Below, one piece after another: positions 8,960 to 18,138 of a DNA stretch of 64,000 bases (the stretch's first letter is position 1; the number at the start of each line of letters is the position of its first letter). The notes under the pieces were generated by a model that made no database searches, was not told the DNA's origin, and saw nothing but the letters and a program-made list of their open reading frames with translations. Made by a program: the position numbers and the translations under genes. Location of the stretch: positions 687,982-751,981 of the forward strand of contig NZ_AQXU01000025.1 of the NCBI RefSeq assembly GCF_000376945.1. Direction: 5' to 3'. The DNA is from Leeia oryzae DSM 17879. GTDB lineage: Bacteria; Pseudomonadota; Gammaproteobacteria; Burkholderiales; Leeiaceae.

Positions 8960-9883
8960 ATGACATACCCACTCCTGAACGACCAGGCGATCAATTCGGT
9001 ACTGGACTTTCCATCGGTAATGCACGTTCTGGATGAAGCCTTGGCAGACCTGTCACAAGGCCAAGCCTCCATTCATGCAAGACAACGCTCTGCCTGCACA
9101 GACGTCAAACTCAGCACCATGGGTGCCATCTGGGCCAGCAGGCATGTGGCAGGTACCAAAATTTATCCAACCGTGGGTGGGCAATTCAGCTTTCTCATGA
9201 CATTGTTTGATACGCGCCAGAATAAGCCGCTCGCCGTCATGGCGGCCAATGAACTTACCCGATACCGTACGGCCGCGATGACGGCACTGATTGCCCGCAA
9301 AGCAGCTCTTCCCTTACCCCGCAAACTTGCCCTATTTGGGTGTGGCCTACAGGGCAAGTCACAGCTCGAAGCATTAATTGGCCAATTCAAGTTTGAGGAG
9401 ATTGCCATCGTTGACCCCAACGTGGATCAGGGTTGGTGCAACATGATTGCTGACAAAACCGGTAGTCATGTTCATTACTGCGATAGCAACGGCGCGGTAC
9501 ACGATGCCGAGATTATTGTGACGGCAACTCGTTCAAAACAAGCGGTTTTTGATGGCAACCTTGTCAAACCCGGCGCACTGATTTCTGCCATCGGCACCAG
9601 CGCACCCGATGGCAGCGAACTGGATGATGTCCTGCTGCAACGTGCACGCAAAGTGATTGTGGAATGGAAACCGCAAAGCCTCCTGGAAGCTGGTGAAGTA
9701 GTACATGGCCTTCGCAATGGTTCCCTAACGCCAGACAAGATTACCGACCTCACAGAACTCTATGCAGCAAACGCCAGCTGGAGAGACGCCGCAGAAGACA
9801 TCATCGTCTTTAAGACGGTAGGTATCGGGCTGGCTGATCTTGCAACGGCTTTGCTGGCCTATCAGCGCATCACATCATCATGA
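8960..9883 (+). CDS. Ornithine cyclodeaminase / mu-crystallin family protein
   Basis: NAD(P)-dependent enzyme of 307 residues, full length for the ornithine cyclodeaminase/mu-crystallin family. The Rossmann motif ALFGCGLQGKSQLEAL is at about residue 126. The conserved upstream region TKIYPTVGGQFSFLMTLFDT and the substrate/cofactor region ELTRYRTAAMTALIARKAA are also present. Members include ornithine cyclodeaminase, alanine dehydrogenase, ketimine reductases and opine-type enzymes, so the exact reaction is open. AGGAAGA precedes the ATG. It ends overlapping the start of the downstream FAD enzyme by an ATGA, which implies coupled translation and a shared pathway with the amidase. Confidence 0.85.
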   Translation: MTYPLLNDQAINSVLDFPSVMHVLDEALADLSQGQASIHARQRSACTDVKLSTMGAIWASRHVAGTKIYPTVGGQFSFLMTLFDTRQNKPLAVMAANELTRYRTAAMTALIARKAALPLPRKLALFGCGLQGKSQLEALIGQFKFEEIAIVDPNVDQGWCNMIADKTGSHVHYCDSNGAVHDAEIIVTATRSKQAVFDGNLVKPGALISAIGTSAPDGSELDDVLLQRARKVIVEWKPQSLLEAGEVVHGLRNGSLTPDKITDLTELYAANASWRDAAEDIIVFKTVGIGLADLATALLAYQRITSS

Positions 9884-11112
9884 GACACCAGCCCATGAAG
9901 CATGTATGTGTGATTGGTGCGGGTATCGTAGGCTGTTCTACCGCCTATATGTTAGCCAAAGAGGGTTATCAGGTGACGCTTGTTGAAGAGCAGGACGCAC
10001 CGGGTAAATTGACCAGTTTTGCCAATGGTGCACAACTAAGCTACAGCTATGTTGAGCCGTTTGCCTCACCTGCCACCTTGCGCAGCCTCCCTTCCCTGCT
10101 GCTTGACGCGCATTCACCCTTTCGGCTCCGGCTAAGGGCCGACTGGCGACAATGGGCATGGTGCATGCAGTTCCTGAAAGCATGCACTTCAACGCAGGTA
10201 CGTGCGGGCACGGAAGCACTTCTGACACTCTCGGCCATCAGCCGGGAGATACTCTCTCGCTGGATAGCAGAAGATAACTTGCCATTTGGATACAAAAAAA
10301 ATGGCAAACTGGTACTTTGCCCGGATAGGCCAAGTTTTGACAAACAAAGAAAACAGGTCGCTTTTCAGAGAACACTGGGATGTGATCAGCAGATTCTGGG
10401 AGCAGCTGAATGTATAGACCTTGAACCTGCATTGGCTGGTTACCAGTCGCAGTTTATCGGTGGCATCTGGACTGAAAGTGAAAGCATGGGAGATTGTCAC
10501 GAACTGTGCGTCGCATTGGATCATGCATTGAAACAAATGGGAAGCAACAGGAAATTTGGTACAACGGTTACCGGATTTGAAGTTCGGTCAAATAAAATCC
10601 GGGCAATTCATACCTCAGCAGGCGATATAGAGGCCGATCTGTTCGTTCTGGCAACAGGTGTACAAGCACCTGCCATGGCAAGTAAGCTTGGCATATATCT
10701 CCCTATTTATCCCATCAAAGGTTATAGCATTACCTTGCCGCTCATCAACCCTCAAAAAGCCCCTTCAACCAGCATTACGGACCTGGGAAAGAAAACGGTT
10801 TTTACCACGTTAAATGGCCAACTGAGAGTTGCGGCCATGGCAGAACTTACCGGGTTCGAGCTGGACATTCCGGCGGAGCGGATTGATACCATGGTCCAAT
10901 CGGTAAATGACCTCTTCCCTGATGTCTGCAACACCTCACATGTTAATGCTTGGGCAGGCCTCAGGCCATCTACGCCAACATCTGTTCCTATGGTTCAAAA
11001 AAGCAAAATTCATAACCTGCTATTGAATGTTGGTCACGGGGCACTGGGATTTACTTTAGCACCAGGCTGTGCACGAATCATTCATGAGATAGTCCGGATG
11101 GAACCCATTTAA
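9880..11112 (+). CDS. FAD-dependent D-amino acid dehydrogenase-like oxidoreductase
   Basis: DAO-superfamily flavoenzyme of up to 410 residues, similar in length and motifs to DadA. It has the N-terminal FAD-binding VCVIGAGIVGCSTAYMLAKE, the DadA-like SFANGAQLSYSYVEPFASP, and a C-terminal NAWAGLRPSTPTSVPMV followed by LNVGHGALGFTLAPG. The first ATG overlaps the previous stop; the ATG at 9895 is an alternative. It should oxidise a D-amino acid or N-substituted amino acid, passing electrons to the respiratory chain. With an amidase and a cyclodeaminase-like reductase, the operon could degrade an amino-acid amide or an opine-like compound; this is inference. Confidence 0.85.
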   Translation: MRHQPMKHVCVIGAGIVGCSTAYMLAKEGYQVTLVEEQDAPGKLTSFANGAQLSYSYVEPFASPATLRSLPSLLLDAHSPFRLRLRADWRQWAWCMQFLKACTSTQVRAGTEALLTLSAISREILSRWIAEDNLPFGYKKNGKLVLCPDRPSFDKQRKQVAFQRTLGCDQQILGAAECIDLEPALAGYQSQFIGGIWTESESMGDCHELCVALDHALKQMGSNRKFGTTVTGFEVRSNKIRAIHTSAGDIEADLFVLATGVQAPAMASKLGIYLPIYPIKGYSITLPLINPQKAPSTSITDLGKKTVFTTLNGQLRVAAMAELTGFELDIPAERIDTMVQSVNDLFPDVCNTSHVNAWAGLRPSTPTSVPMVQKSKIHNLLLNVGHGALGFTLAPGCARIIHEIVRMEPI

Positions 11113-11127
11113 ATACCACGGACCAAA

Positions 11128-11164
11128 GAAAAAACCCCCATGGGCAAGCCCACGGGGGTTTCAT
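11128..11164. terminator. Shared terminator of dadA-like gene and LIV copy 3
   Basis: A hairpin of CCCCC + TGGGC pairing with GCCCA + GGGGG lies between two convergent genes. The minus strand has six or more T after the stem (best for LIV copy 3). The plus strand has GGGTTTCATTT, a weaker signal. Confidence 0.85.
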
Positions 11165-11182
11165 TTACAACACATGCTTGGC

Positions 11183-12316
11183 TTAGCGAACAACTTTCAC
11201 ATCGTTCCAGCCTTTGCCGTCGAACTGTTTAACAGTCACAGCACCACCTTTGATGTCACCTTTTGCATCAAACTGGATCGGGCCTGTTACGCCGTTCATT
11301 TTGATGGCAGCCAGTTTTGGCAGGTACACTTTAGGATCGGTAGAGTTAGCAGCTTGCATAGCGGTGATGATTGCAGTCATCGCATCGTATTCGTACGGTG
11401 CGTAGATCTGGATGTCCATACCGAACTTGGCTTTGAAGCGTTTCTCGAAGTCCTTGCCTTTTGGCATTTGGTCACGAGGCACACCAGCTTCGGTACAGTA
11501 TGCGTTTTTGCTCATGCCGTCGCCAGCCAACTGGATCATTGCTGGTGTACATGCGCCATCACCCACCACGAAACCTGCGTTGATGCCCAGGCGTTTCATT
11601 TGTTGCAGCAGAGGACCAGCAGTTGCGTCCATACCGCCGTACAGTACGACGTCTGGTTTTTTCGCTTTAACGGAAGTCAGAATCGCCATCCAGTCGGTGG
11701 TTTTGTCGGTACCGTATTCACGGGCAACCACTTTACCGCCTGTTGCTTTCACTGCTTTTTCAACTTCGTCTGCCAGACCTTGGCCGTAAGCGGTGCGGTC
11801 ATCGATAATCGCAACTGTTTTTGCTTTCAGTTCTTGTGTTGCGAATTTACCCATCGCGCCACCTTGCTGAACGTCGTTCGCTACTACGCGGAAGGTAGTT
11901 TTGAAACCTTGCAGGGTGTATTTAGGGTTGGTAGCAGAAGGAGAAATCTGTGGAATGCCTGCGTCGTTGTAGATTTTTGAAGCTGGAATGGAAGTACCAG
12001 AGTTCAAGTGACCAACAACACCTTTCACGCCAGCGTCAACCAGTTTCTGGGCAACAACAGTAGCAGTTTTAGGATCGGCTGCATCATCTTCAGACACCAG
12101 TTCAAAGGTAACAACCTGGCCACCGATTTTGATTTTCTTGGCGTTTGCGTCTTCGATTGCCAGTTTTGCACCGGCTTCGTTGTCTTTACCCAAGTGAGCG
12201 ATCTGACCGCTCATCGGGCTAACCTGACCCAGTTTAACCACTACGTCAGCATGGGCAACACCAGCGAATGCACAAGCAGAAGCAACAGCAATAACCAGTT
12301 TTGACTTGGTGAACAT
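11183..12316 (-). CDS. LIV-type branched-chain amino acid binding protein, copy 3
   Basis: Periplasmic LivJ/LivK-family protein of 377 residues. The start at 12316 is chosen because GAGGAGAGT precedes it and the signal peptide follows (MFTKSKLVIAVASACAFAG, cleavage after AHA). It is very similar to copy 1 at 3295. Its codons differ from those of its neighbours: many GGT, GCT, GTA and ACT codons, the style of very highly expressed genes. It also has a strong leader hairpin and strong terminator. Together these suggest the most abundant of the three binding proteins. No permease genes are nearby. Confidence 0.92.
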   Translation of the reverse strand: MFTKSKLVIAVASACAFAGVAHADVVVKLGQVSPMSGQIAHLGKDNEAGAKLAIEDANAKKIKIGGQVVTFELVSEDDAADPKTATVVAQKLVDAGVKGVVGHLNSGTSIPASKIYNDAGIPQISPSATNPKYTLQGFKTTFRVVANDVQQGGAMGKFATQELKAKTVAIIDDRTAYGQGLADEVEKAVKATGGKVVAREYGTDKTTDWMAILTSVKAKKPDVVLYGGMDATAGPLLQQMKRLGINAGFVVGDGACTPAMIQLAGDGMSKNAYCTEAGVPRDQMPKGKDFEKRFKAKFGMDIQIYAPYEYDAMTAIITAMQAANSTDPKVYLPKLAAIKMNGVTGPIQFDAKGDIKGGAVTVKQFDGKGWNDVKVVR

Positions 12317-12658
12317 ACTCTCTCCTCGAACTTTAGCAACTTCAAGCTGCAAACGAAGTTGCCAAGTCAGTTTTTTCAATGTTGATGGGGGTTGATGCTG
12401 GACCATGTTTTGCACGGTGACAGCCAACGGGGAAAATTATTACGCCGTTTTCCCGAAGCTATCAAGCGTTTTCTTCGGCTCGATTTGTCCCGGGGATTTG
12501 GCCAAAAATGCCCCGGCACAAGCAAACAAGAGGCTTACAAGCCCGTTTTCGGGCTAAAAGCATGCCATAAAGCCGGATGGTACTACGTAATTTAACGGAT
12601 GAATTTTCAAGGAATTTGACAGGATGTTGAAGTGCATTCCGTTCTGCGGTATAACGTC
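12317..12658. other. Divergent intergenic region, LIV copy 3 / MATE
   Basis: About 340 nt without a convincing gene. A perfect 8-bp hairpin, GCAACTTC / GAAGTTGC (12336-12362), lies in the leader of LIV copy 3 just upstream of its ribosome-binding site. A short AGCCCG-TTTT-CGGGCT hairpin is at about 12540. Both divergent promoters must lie here, but no clear -10/-35 pair was recognised. Confidence 0.5.
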
Positions 12659-14086
12659 ATGGTGAAAAATATTGCCCATTCCCGCTTCGCAACCGAAGTC
12701 AAATCCTTGTCCCGGCTGGCCGGACCCATCATCATCGCCCAGATTGCCCACATGCTCATGGCGGTGATCGATACCATCATGGCGGGTCAGGTCAGTGCCA
12801 ATGACCTGGCTGCTGCGTCCTTAGGCAGCGGCGTTTGGGTCATTGTGTTTTTCTCTTTGCTTGGCATCGTCAGTGCCGTCGGGCCGATGGTCGCGCATGC
12901 ATTTGGCGCCAAAGATTACAAGTCGATTTCCAGCCTGTCGCAGCACGGCTTGCTGCTGTCGTTCAGCGTCGGTCTGCTGGGTGCCCTGATGCTGTTCAAT
13001 GCCCGGCCCATTCTGGTCTGGACAGGCGCCGACCCGACCATCATCGAACCTACCATGCTGTTTCTAAAGGGAATTGCCATCGGGACGCCATTCGGGCTGC
13101 TGTTCCGTTCGCAAGGTTTTTATTCCTCATCCGTCTCGCACTCCCGCCCCATCATGGTGATTGGGTTGATCGGACTGGCCTTGAACATCCCGCTGAACCT
13201 GGTCTTCATCTATGGTCATTTCGGGGTGCCTGCCATGGGGGGGGCCGGGTGCGGCTGGGCCAGTGGCATCATCATGACCATCACCGCGATTGTCATGCAG
13301 GTCTACACCATGAAATCGGCCCGCTACCAGGCCTTTCGCCCGCTGATGCGGCATTGGCATCTGGACTGGCATGTCATCTGGCAAATGTGCAAGCTGGGTT
13401 TTCCGACTGGCGGCGCCTATCTGGTTGAAGTATCGGCTTTTTCTGGCTCGACCCTGATGGTGGCCAGCTTGGGTGCAGCCAGTATTGGCGGTCATCAGAT
13501 CATGCTCAACATGAGTGCGCTGACCTTCATGTTCCCCATGGGTATCGGTATGGCAATGACCGTGCGTATCGGCCAGCAGCTGGGCGCCAATAACCCGGCC
13601 GGTGCACGTTACAGCAGCAAGATCGGGCTGGTCATGGGCCTGTGCTGCGCCTTGTGCTCATGCACCATCATGCTGACACTGGGGAAAACCATCATTGGCT
13701 ATTACAGCCCGGATCACACCGTGCAAGCCATTGCAGGCGGACTGCTGATCTTTTCGGCCAGTTTCCAGTTTTTTGATGCAACTCAGGTATGTGCAGCCTC
13801 TGCCTTGCGTGGCTACAAGATTTCTGCCCTGCCCATGATCGCCATGATCATTGCTTTCTGGTGCATTGCCTTGCCGATCGGTTACTGGATCGGGTTGCAT
13901 CCGGAATGGTTCTCCATCTCGAAAGACTGGGAGCGCATGGGCGTGCGCGGCCTGTGGGCGGCACTGGTCCTGGGGCTCGGCATTGCGGCGGTCCTGCTGC
14001 TGGTGTCATTGCAGCACGTCAGCCGGAAAGCCATCCGCACGGCAGGTCACTCCCGCGAGATGGCGTCTGCCACTTCCGGTTCATGA
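12659..14086 (+). CDS. MATE-family multidrug/cation efflux protein
   Basis: Inner-membrane Na+ or H+ antiporter of the MATE family (NorM group), about 475 residues with roughly twelve hydrophobic segments. The N-terminal SRLAGPIIIAQIAHMLMAVIDT and repeated internal glycines are typical, with GVPAMGGAGCGWASG at the centre. The second half begins at about LGFPTGGAYLVEVSAF, matching the two-fold repeat of the family. The start is uncertain: ATG at 12659 fits the usual N-terminus, while a GTG at 12632 has a better AGGA site. It exports drugs or metabolites; the substrate is not predictable. Confidence 0.88.
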   Translation: MVKNIAHSRFATEVKSLSRLAGPIIIAQIAHMLMAVIDTIMAGQVSANDLAAASLGSGVWVIVFFSLLGIVSAVGPMVAHAFGAKDYKSISSLSQHGLLLSFSVGLLGALMLFNARPILVWTGADPTIIEPTMLFLKGIAIGTPFGLLFRSQGFYSSSVSHSRPIMVIGLIGLALNIPLNLVFIYGHFGVPAMGGAGCGWASGIIMTITAIVMQVYTMKSARYQAFRPLMRHWHLDWHVIWQMCKLGFPTGGAYLVEVSAFSGSTLMVASLGAASIGGHQIMLNMSALTFMFPMGIGMAMTVRIGQQLGANNPAGARYSSKIGLVMGLCCALCSCTIMLTLGKTIIGYYSPDHTVQAIAGGLLIFSASFQFFDATQVCAASALRGYKISALPMIAMIIAFWCIALPIGYWIGLHPEWFSISKDWERMGVRGLWAALVLGLGIAAVLLLVSLQHVSRKAIRTAGHSREMASATSGS

Positions 14087-14157
14087 CGACACTGGCTACT
14101 TATTCAAGACATCCATAGGTACAATAGCGGCTGACCCAATCTTCCCGCTGCGCCATC

Positions 14158-15180
14158 ATGACCCTGACTTTGCAAGAATACTGCTCCCTGGCCCGTTACC
14201 ATACCTTTGGCATTCCGGCCAAGGCACGCTGGCTGGCCACCATCGAGGCGGCCACGCAGCTGGACGAACTGAAGGCCCACCCGGTATTGTCCACCCAGCC
14301 CTGGCTGGTGATTGGGGGCGGCAGTAACCTGTTACCCACACAGGACTACCCCGGGGTCGTGGTGCGCATGGTGATGGAAGGCAAAACACTGGTCCGGGAA
14401 AATGACGACCATGTCTGGATCGAAGCGGCAGCCGGAGAAAACTGGCACGCGTTTGTGCAGTGGACGCTGGCCAATGGCTGGTACGGCCTCGAAAACCTGT
14501 CTTTGATCCCCGGTACGGTCGGCGCGGCGCCGATCCAGAATATTGGCGCCTACGGGGTGGAGCTGAAAGACTGTTTTGAATCCCTGACGGCATGGTCCAA
14601 GGATGACGGTCATCTGTTTACCCTGGATCGGGAAGCCTGCGCCTTTGGGTACCGTGACAGTGTCTTCAAGCACGCCCTCAAGGATAACGCCGTGATTGTC
14701 TCGGTCTGTTTCCGGCTCAGCAAAACACCCGACGTCAAGACGGGCTACGGCGAGATCGAACGCGAACTGGCGAACACCGGCATCCGGCAGCCGACACCCG
14801 CACAGGTAGCACAGGCCGTCATCCATATCCGCCAGCGCAAGCTGCCCGACCCCGCCGTCATCGGCAATGCCGGCAGCTTTTTCAAGAACCCGGTCGTGGC
14901 CCAAGCCCAAGCCGATCTGTTAAGCGAGCAGTTCCCGGCGCTGGTACGCTACCCGGCCGGAGAAGGACGGGTCAAACTGGCGGCTGGCTGGCTGATAGAC
15001 CAGTGCGGCTGGAAAGGCAAAAACATGGGCAATGCCGGCGTCTATGATAAGCAGGCTCTGGTATTGGTGAACCGTGGCGGCGCGACTGGCGCTGAAGTCA
15101 AAGCCCTGGCCGAAGCGATCATGGCATCCGTCCGGCAAAAATTTGGCGTGCAGCTAGAACCGGAACCGATCATTCTCTGA
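14158..15180 (+). CDS. murB: UDP-N-acetylenolpyruvoylglucosamine reductase
   Basis: Cytosolic FAD enzyme of peptidoglycan synthesis that reduces UDP-GlcNAc-enolpyruvate to UDP-MurNAc. Length 340, as in the E. coli-type (type I) MurB. Visible motifs are YHTFGIPAKARW at the N-terminus, the FAD-binding LVIGGGSNLLPTQDYPGVVV, PGTVGAAPIQNIGAYGVEL, and the catalytic serine region IGNAGSFFKNPVV. The end abuts a convergent serine hydrolase gene with no spacer. Its immediate upstream neighbour is the MATE gene 71 nt away. Confidence 0.96.
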   Translation: MTLTLQEYCSLARYHTFGIPAKARWLATIEAATQLDELKAHPVLSTQPWLVIGGGSNLLPTQDYPGVVVRMVMEGKTLVRENDDHVWIEAAAGENWHAFVQWTLANGWYGLENLSLIPGTVGAAPIQNIGAYGVELKDCFESLTAWSKDDGHLFTLDREACAFGYRDSVFKHALKDNAVIVSVCFRLSKTPDVKTGYGEIERELANTGIRQPTPAQVAQAVIHIRQRKLPDPAVIGNAGSFFKNPVVAQAQADLLSEQFPALVRYPAGEGRVKLAAGWLIDQCGWKGKNMGNAGVYDKQALVLVNRGGATGAEVKALAEAIMASVRQKFGVQLEPEPIIL

Positions 15181-16353
15181 TCAGTCGCCATGCGGTGGGC
15201 AGGCCTTGACCACCGCCTCAAAAAAATCGCCATCGTCGATGACTTCTGACTCTACGGGTTTGGCCCTGGCAGACCAGACCACAATCACCAGATTGGCGGT
15301 CGGGTTGATATACAGATATTGTCCGAAAATGCCTTTGCCCAGATAGGCCTGCTGAGCGGTGGACTGCGGTGTCCTCGGTCCCCACCACATATAACCGTAG
15401 GGACCGCGGCCCGGCATCTGCACCCGCGGGCCGCCAGCTTCCTGCATCCAGCCAACAGGCAGGGTTTCCTGCCCGTTGATGCATCCGTTTTCCAGACAGT
15501 ACAAACCGAAGCGTCCGTAATCGCGCAAGGTGGCAGAAAAACCGCTGCCGCCGATTTCTGCGCCCTCCGGACTATCCAGCCACCAGCTGGCGTCATCGGC
15601 CATGCCATAAGGCTGCCAGATGTGCTCGCAGAGATAATCGGCCAGATGCTGGCCCGTAGCAGCCTCGACGATGGCGCCGAGGATCTGGGTTTCGCCAGTA
15701 TTATAATTGGTGACGCTTCCGGGCCGGGCTTGTCTGGGTAGCGTCCCCATGTATTGCAGAATACTGCCCGCCTGCTGGCCGAGCTGCCTGGTCAGCATGG
15801 CTCGTCGGTCGGACGTGGCATCGGTATAGGTTTCGTTCCAGCGTACGCCGGACGACATGGTCAGCACTTGCCGTAGCGACACGCCATCATAACCAGTACC
15901 TTGCAGTGCCGGCAGGTAACGGATGACCTGATCGTCCAGGCTACCGATCTTGCCTTCCTTGAGCGCCACACCCGCCAGCGTCGAGGTGATCGACTTTGCT
16001 ACCGACATGGACATCCAGCGGGTCTGGTCGGTATTGCCCTGCCCATAGTGTTCCTTGACGATTTTCCCGTTTTGCAGCACCAGCAGACCGGTGACACGAT
16101 TTTCGTGCAGGTAGTCTTCCAGCGTCCACTGCCGCTGGCGGGAAACAAAAACGATCTCCGGCAAGGCATACGATGCTGTTGGTAGCCGTTTGGGTTGCGG
16201 ACTGGCGGTGACCCGTCGCACCGGAAACAGGCGATGAATGTTACGGAAGGTTTGCACCGCCAGCATAGCCGGGAGGGTGCCATCGTACATGTCGTTCAGC
16301 TGGCCAATGGCTTCTTGCTGATGTGGATAGTCGTGGAAATTCATCTGGTCCAT
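15181..16353 (-). CDS. Class C beta-lactamase-like serine hydrolase (NylB-like)
   Basis: Penicillin-recognising serine hydrolase of about 390 residues. The nucleophile motif S-x-x-K is in MSVAKSITSTLAG, and the tyrosine motif is in VTNYNTGETQILG. A region PYGYMWWG precedes the final strands. The overall pattern resembles 6-aminohexanoate-dimer hydrolase (NylB) and related esterases more than true AmpC. No signal peptide is evident, so the protein is probably cytoplasmic. The start is uncertain: 16353 (MDQMNFHDY) or 16344 are likelier than the leftmost in-frame codon at 16389. It is convergent with murB without a gap. The substrate is unknown. Confidence 0.8.
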   Translation of the reverse strand: MDQMNFHDYPHQQEAIGQLNDMYDGTLPAMLAVQTFRNIHRLFPVRRVTASPQPKRLPTASYALPEIVFVSRQRQWTLEDYLHENRVTGLLVLQNGKIVKEHYGQGNTDQTRWMSMSVAKSITSTLAGVALKEGKIGSLDDQVIRYLPALQGTGYDGVSLRQVLTMSSGVRWNETYTDATSDRRAMLTRQLGQQAGSILQYMGTLPRQARPGSVTNYNTGETQILGAIVEAATGQHLADYLCEHIWQPYGMADDASWWLDSPEGAEIGGSGFSATLRDYGRFGLYCLENGCINGQETLPVGWMQEAGGPRVQMPGRGPYGYMWWGPRTPQSTAQQAYLGKGIFGQYLYINPTANLVIVVWSARAKPVESEVIDDGDFFEAVVKACPPHGD

Positions 16354-16476
16354 CTCGATACATGTCCGCACTGTTATATATAGCGTCAACTGTATCAGAC
16401 CCGGACACCCGTCGGGAGCCCGGCACCCAAAGCCGGTCAGCGTCGGACGAAAGCGCGGGACGCTGAGTGTCGCCGT

Positions 16477-17724
16477 TCAGACATCCAGCGACAATTGCTT
16501 GATGGCATCCAGCCGGGCCAAACGGATGCTTTCCTTGATGTGGGTTGGGTCTTTGCATTGCTGCGCAATCTCGCCACTGTTCACGCTTTGCGCGGCGGCC
16601 AGTACCTGCAGCCAGTTGTTGCGCTGGGAGTACGGGCTGAACTCGAACCCGGTCCGGCCTTGGGCATCACATTTGCAGGCCAGCAGCAGATCGGCAAAAC
16701 GCTGGGGTTTGCGGAAGGCATCACAGCGCTCCAGCACGTCCAGTTTGGTGGCTGCACGCAGCTCGGCAAAACGGTGAATATTCAGATGCTCGCGGCAGGT
16801 CATCACGGCCAGGTCCCGGCAATCGCCCGGCACCCGGTAGCGCTGGCAAATGGCATCCACCAGCGGCATGCCGGTGACTTCATGCTTTACGTGTCGGGGC
16901 CATTCATCTTCTGGCGTTACCCCCTTGCCCAGATCGTGCAGCAGCACGGCCCAGCGGACCGCGAGATTGGCTTCCAGGCACGCCGCCCGCTGCATGCAGA
17001 GCAGGATGTGCAGACCGGTATCGACTTCCGGATGATGGCTGGCCGGTTGCGGCACGCCAAAAAGGGCGGCGAGCTCGGGCGCCAGGCGCGCCAGCGCACC
17101 ACACTGCTGTAATACCTCGATCATGCGCGCCGGGTTATCGGACATCAGTCCTTTGGCCCACTCCTGCCAGACCCGTTCGGCCACCAGATGATCCACCTCG
17201 CCATCCGCAACCATCTGCTGCATCAGTTGCAGGGTGTCGGGGGCCACCGTAAAACCGAAGCGGCCGGCAAAGCGTGCCAGCCGCAGGATCCGCACCGGGT
17301 CTTCGACAAATGCCTGGCTGACATGGCGCAAAACGCCCGCCTTCAGGTCGGCAACTCCGTGATAGGGATCAATCAGGCGGCCGTCCGCCGCTTCGGCTAT
17401 GGCATTGATGGTCAGGTCACGGCGCGCCAGGTCTTCTTCCAGCGTCACCTCCGGCGTCGCGTGCACCACAAAGCCGGTATAGCCGCGGCCCTGCTTGCGC
17501 TCGGTACGGGCCAGTGCATATTCTTCGTGCGTCTGCGGATGCAGGAAAACCGGGAAGTCTTTGCCCACCGGCTTAAAGCCGCGACGCACCATATCGTCGG
17601 CGGTTGTGCCGACAATCACGTAATCCCGGTCTTTTACCGGCAGTCCGAGCAGGCGGTCGCGCACGGCCCCGCCTACGGTATAGACCGTCAGGCCATCGAG
17701 ATACCGGTCAGGCGACAAACTCAA
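16477..17724 (-). CDS. cca: Multifunctional CCA tRNA nucleotidyltransferase
   Basis: Adds or repairs the 3' CCA of tRNAs; 415 residues, the size of the long bacterial form that also has an HD phosphohydrolase domain. The nucleotidyltransferase motifs VGGAVRDRLLG, RDYVIVG and RRDLTINAIAEA are in the first 110 residues. The HD motif LLHDLGKGVTPEDEWPRH is at about residue 260. The start is a TTG at 17724 whose bases overlap the TGA of ubiK; no in-frame ATG precedes the first conserved motif, and the ribosome-binding site is weak, so expression probably depends on coupling to ubiK. Confidence 0.95.
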   Translation of the reverse strand: MSLSPDRYLDGLTVYTVGGAVRDRLLGLPVKDRDYVIVGTTADDMVRRGFKPVGKDFPVFLHPQTHEEYALARTERKQGRGYTGFVVHATPEVTLEEDLARRDLTINAIAEAADGRLIDPYHGVADLKAGVLRHVSQAFVEDPVRILRLARFAGRFGFTVAPDTLQLMQQMVADGEVDHLVAERVWQEWAKGLMSDNPARMIEVLQQCGALARLAPELAALFGVPQPASHHPEVDTGLHILLCMQRAACLEANLAVRWAVLLHDLGKGVTPEDEWPRHVKHEVTGMPLVDAICQRYRVPGDCRDLAVMTCREHLNIHRFAELRAATKLDVLERCDAFRKPQRFADLLLACKCDAQGRTGFEFSPYSQRNNWLQVLAAAQSVNSGEIAQQCKDPTHIKESIRLARLDAIKQLSLDV

Positions 17725-17996
17725 GATCCGCTGGCGGTATCGGTGGCGGATGGTGCAGCCGGTGCCGCATTGCCTTCCAGTGCGGCCAGGCGGGCTTCCA
17801 GCGCGGCCAGTTGCTCGCGGGTGCGGGCCAGTACCTGGGCCTGCACGTCAAATTCTTCACGGGTGACCAGATCCAGTTTGGAGAACGTGCCCGCCAGCAT
17901 GGCCTTGGCGTTTTTTTCCAGGTCTTTGGCCGGGCTGTTGGCCAGCATTTCAGAAAATTTTGCGCTCAGTTCGTCTCTCAGTTTATCGCCTAGCAT
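17721..17996 (-). CDS. ubiK: Ubiquinone biosynthesis accessory factor UbiK (BMFP domain)
   Basis: Small membrane-associated helical protein of 91 residues that assists aerobic ubiquinone synthesis with UbiJ. The BMFP/DUF526 pattern is clear: MLGDKLRDELSAKFSEML, then LAGTFSKLDLVTREEFDVQA, then a coiled coil RTREQLAALEARLAALE. An Ala/Ser-rich tail follows. It is preceded by AAAGGAA at proper spacing. It overlaps cca by four bases. Its upstream region is shared with the divergent glnK promoter. Confidence 0.92.
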   Translation of the reverse strand: MLGDKLRDELSAKFSEMLANSPAKDLEKNAKAMLAGTFSKLDLVTREEFDVQAQVLARTREQLAALEARLAALEGNAAPAAPSATDTASGS

Positions 17997-18138
17997 GGTG
18001 GTTCCTTTCGGGGCATGGACATATCAGTCATACAGATAAGAATATTGTACGTGATTCAGCGCCAATCCATAGTGCCACAGCACGCATAAATGCGGATTTT
18101 CTGCTGATTCCTGACGGCTTTCCATTCATCAGCCGGAG

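Noticed and set aside
3295-12316. LIV gene copies as flanks of a composite mobile element
   Set aside because: No transposase, terminal repeats or target duplication were found; paralogous expansion explains the copies.
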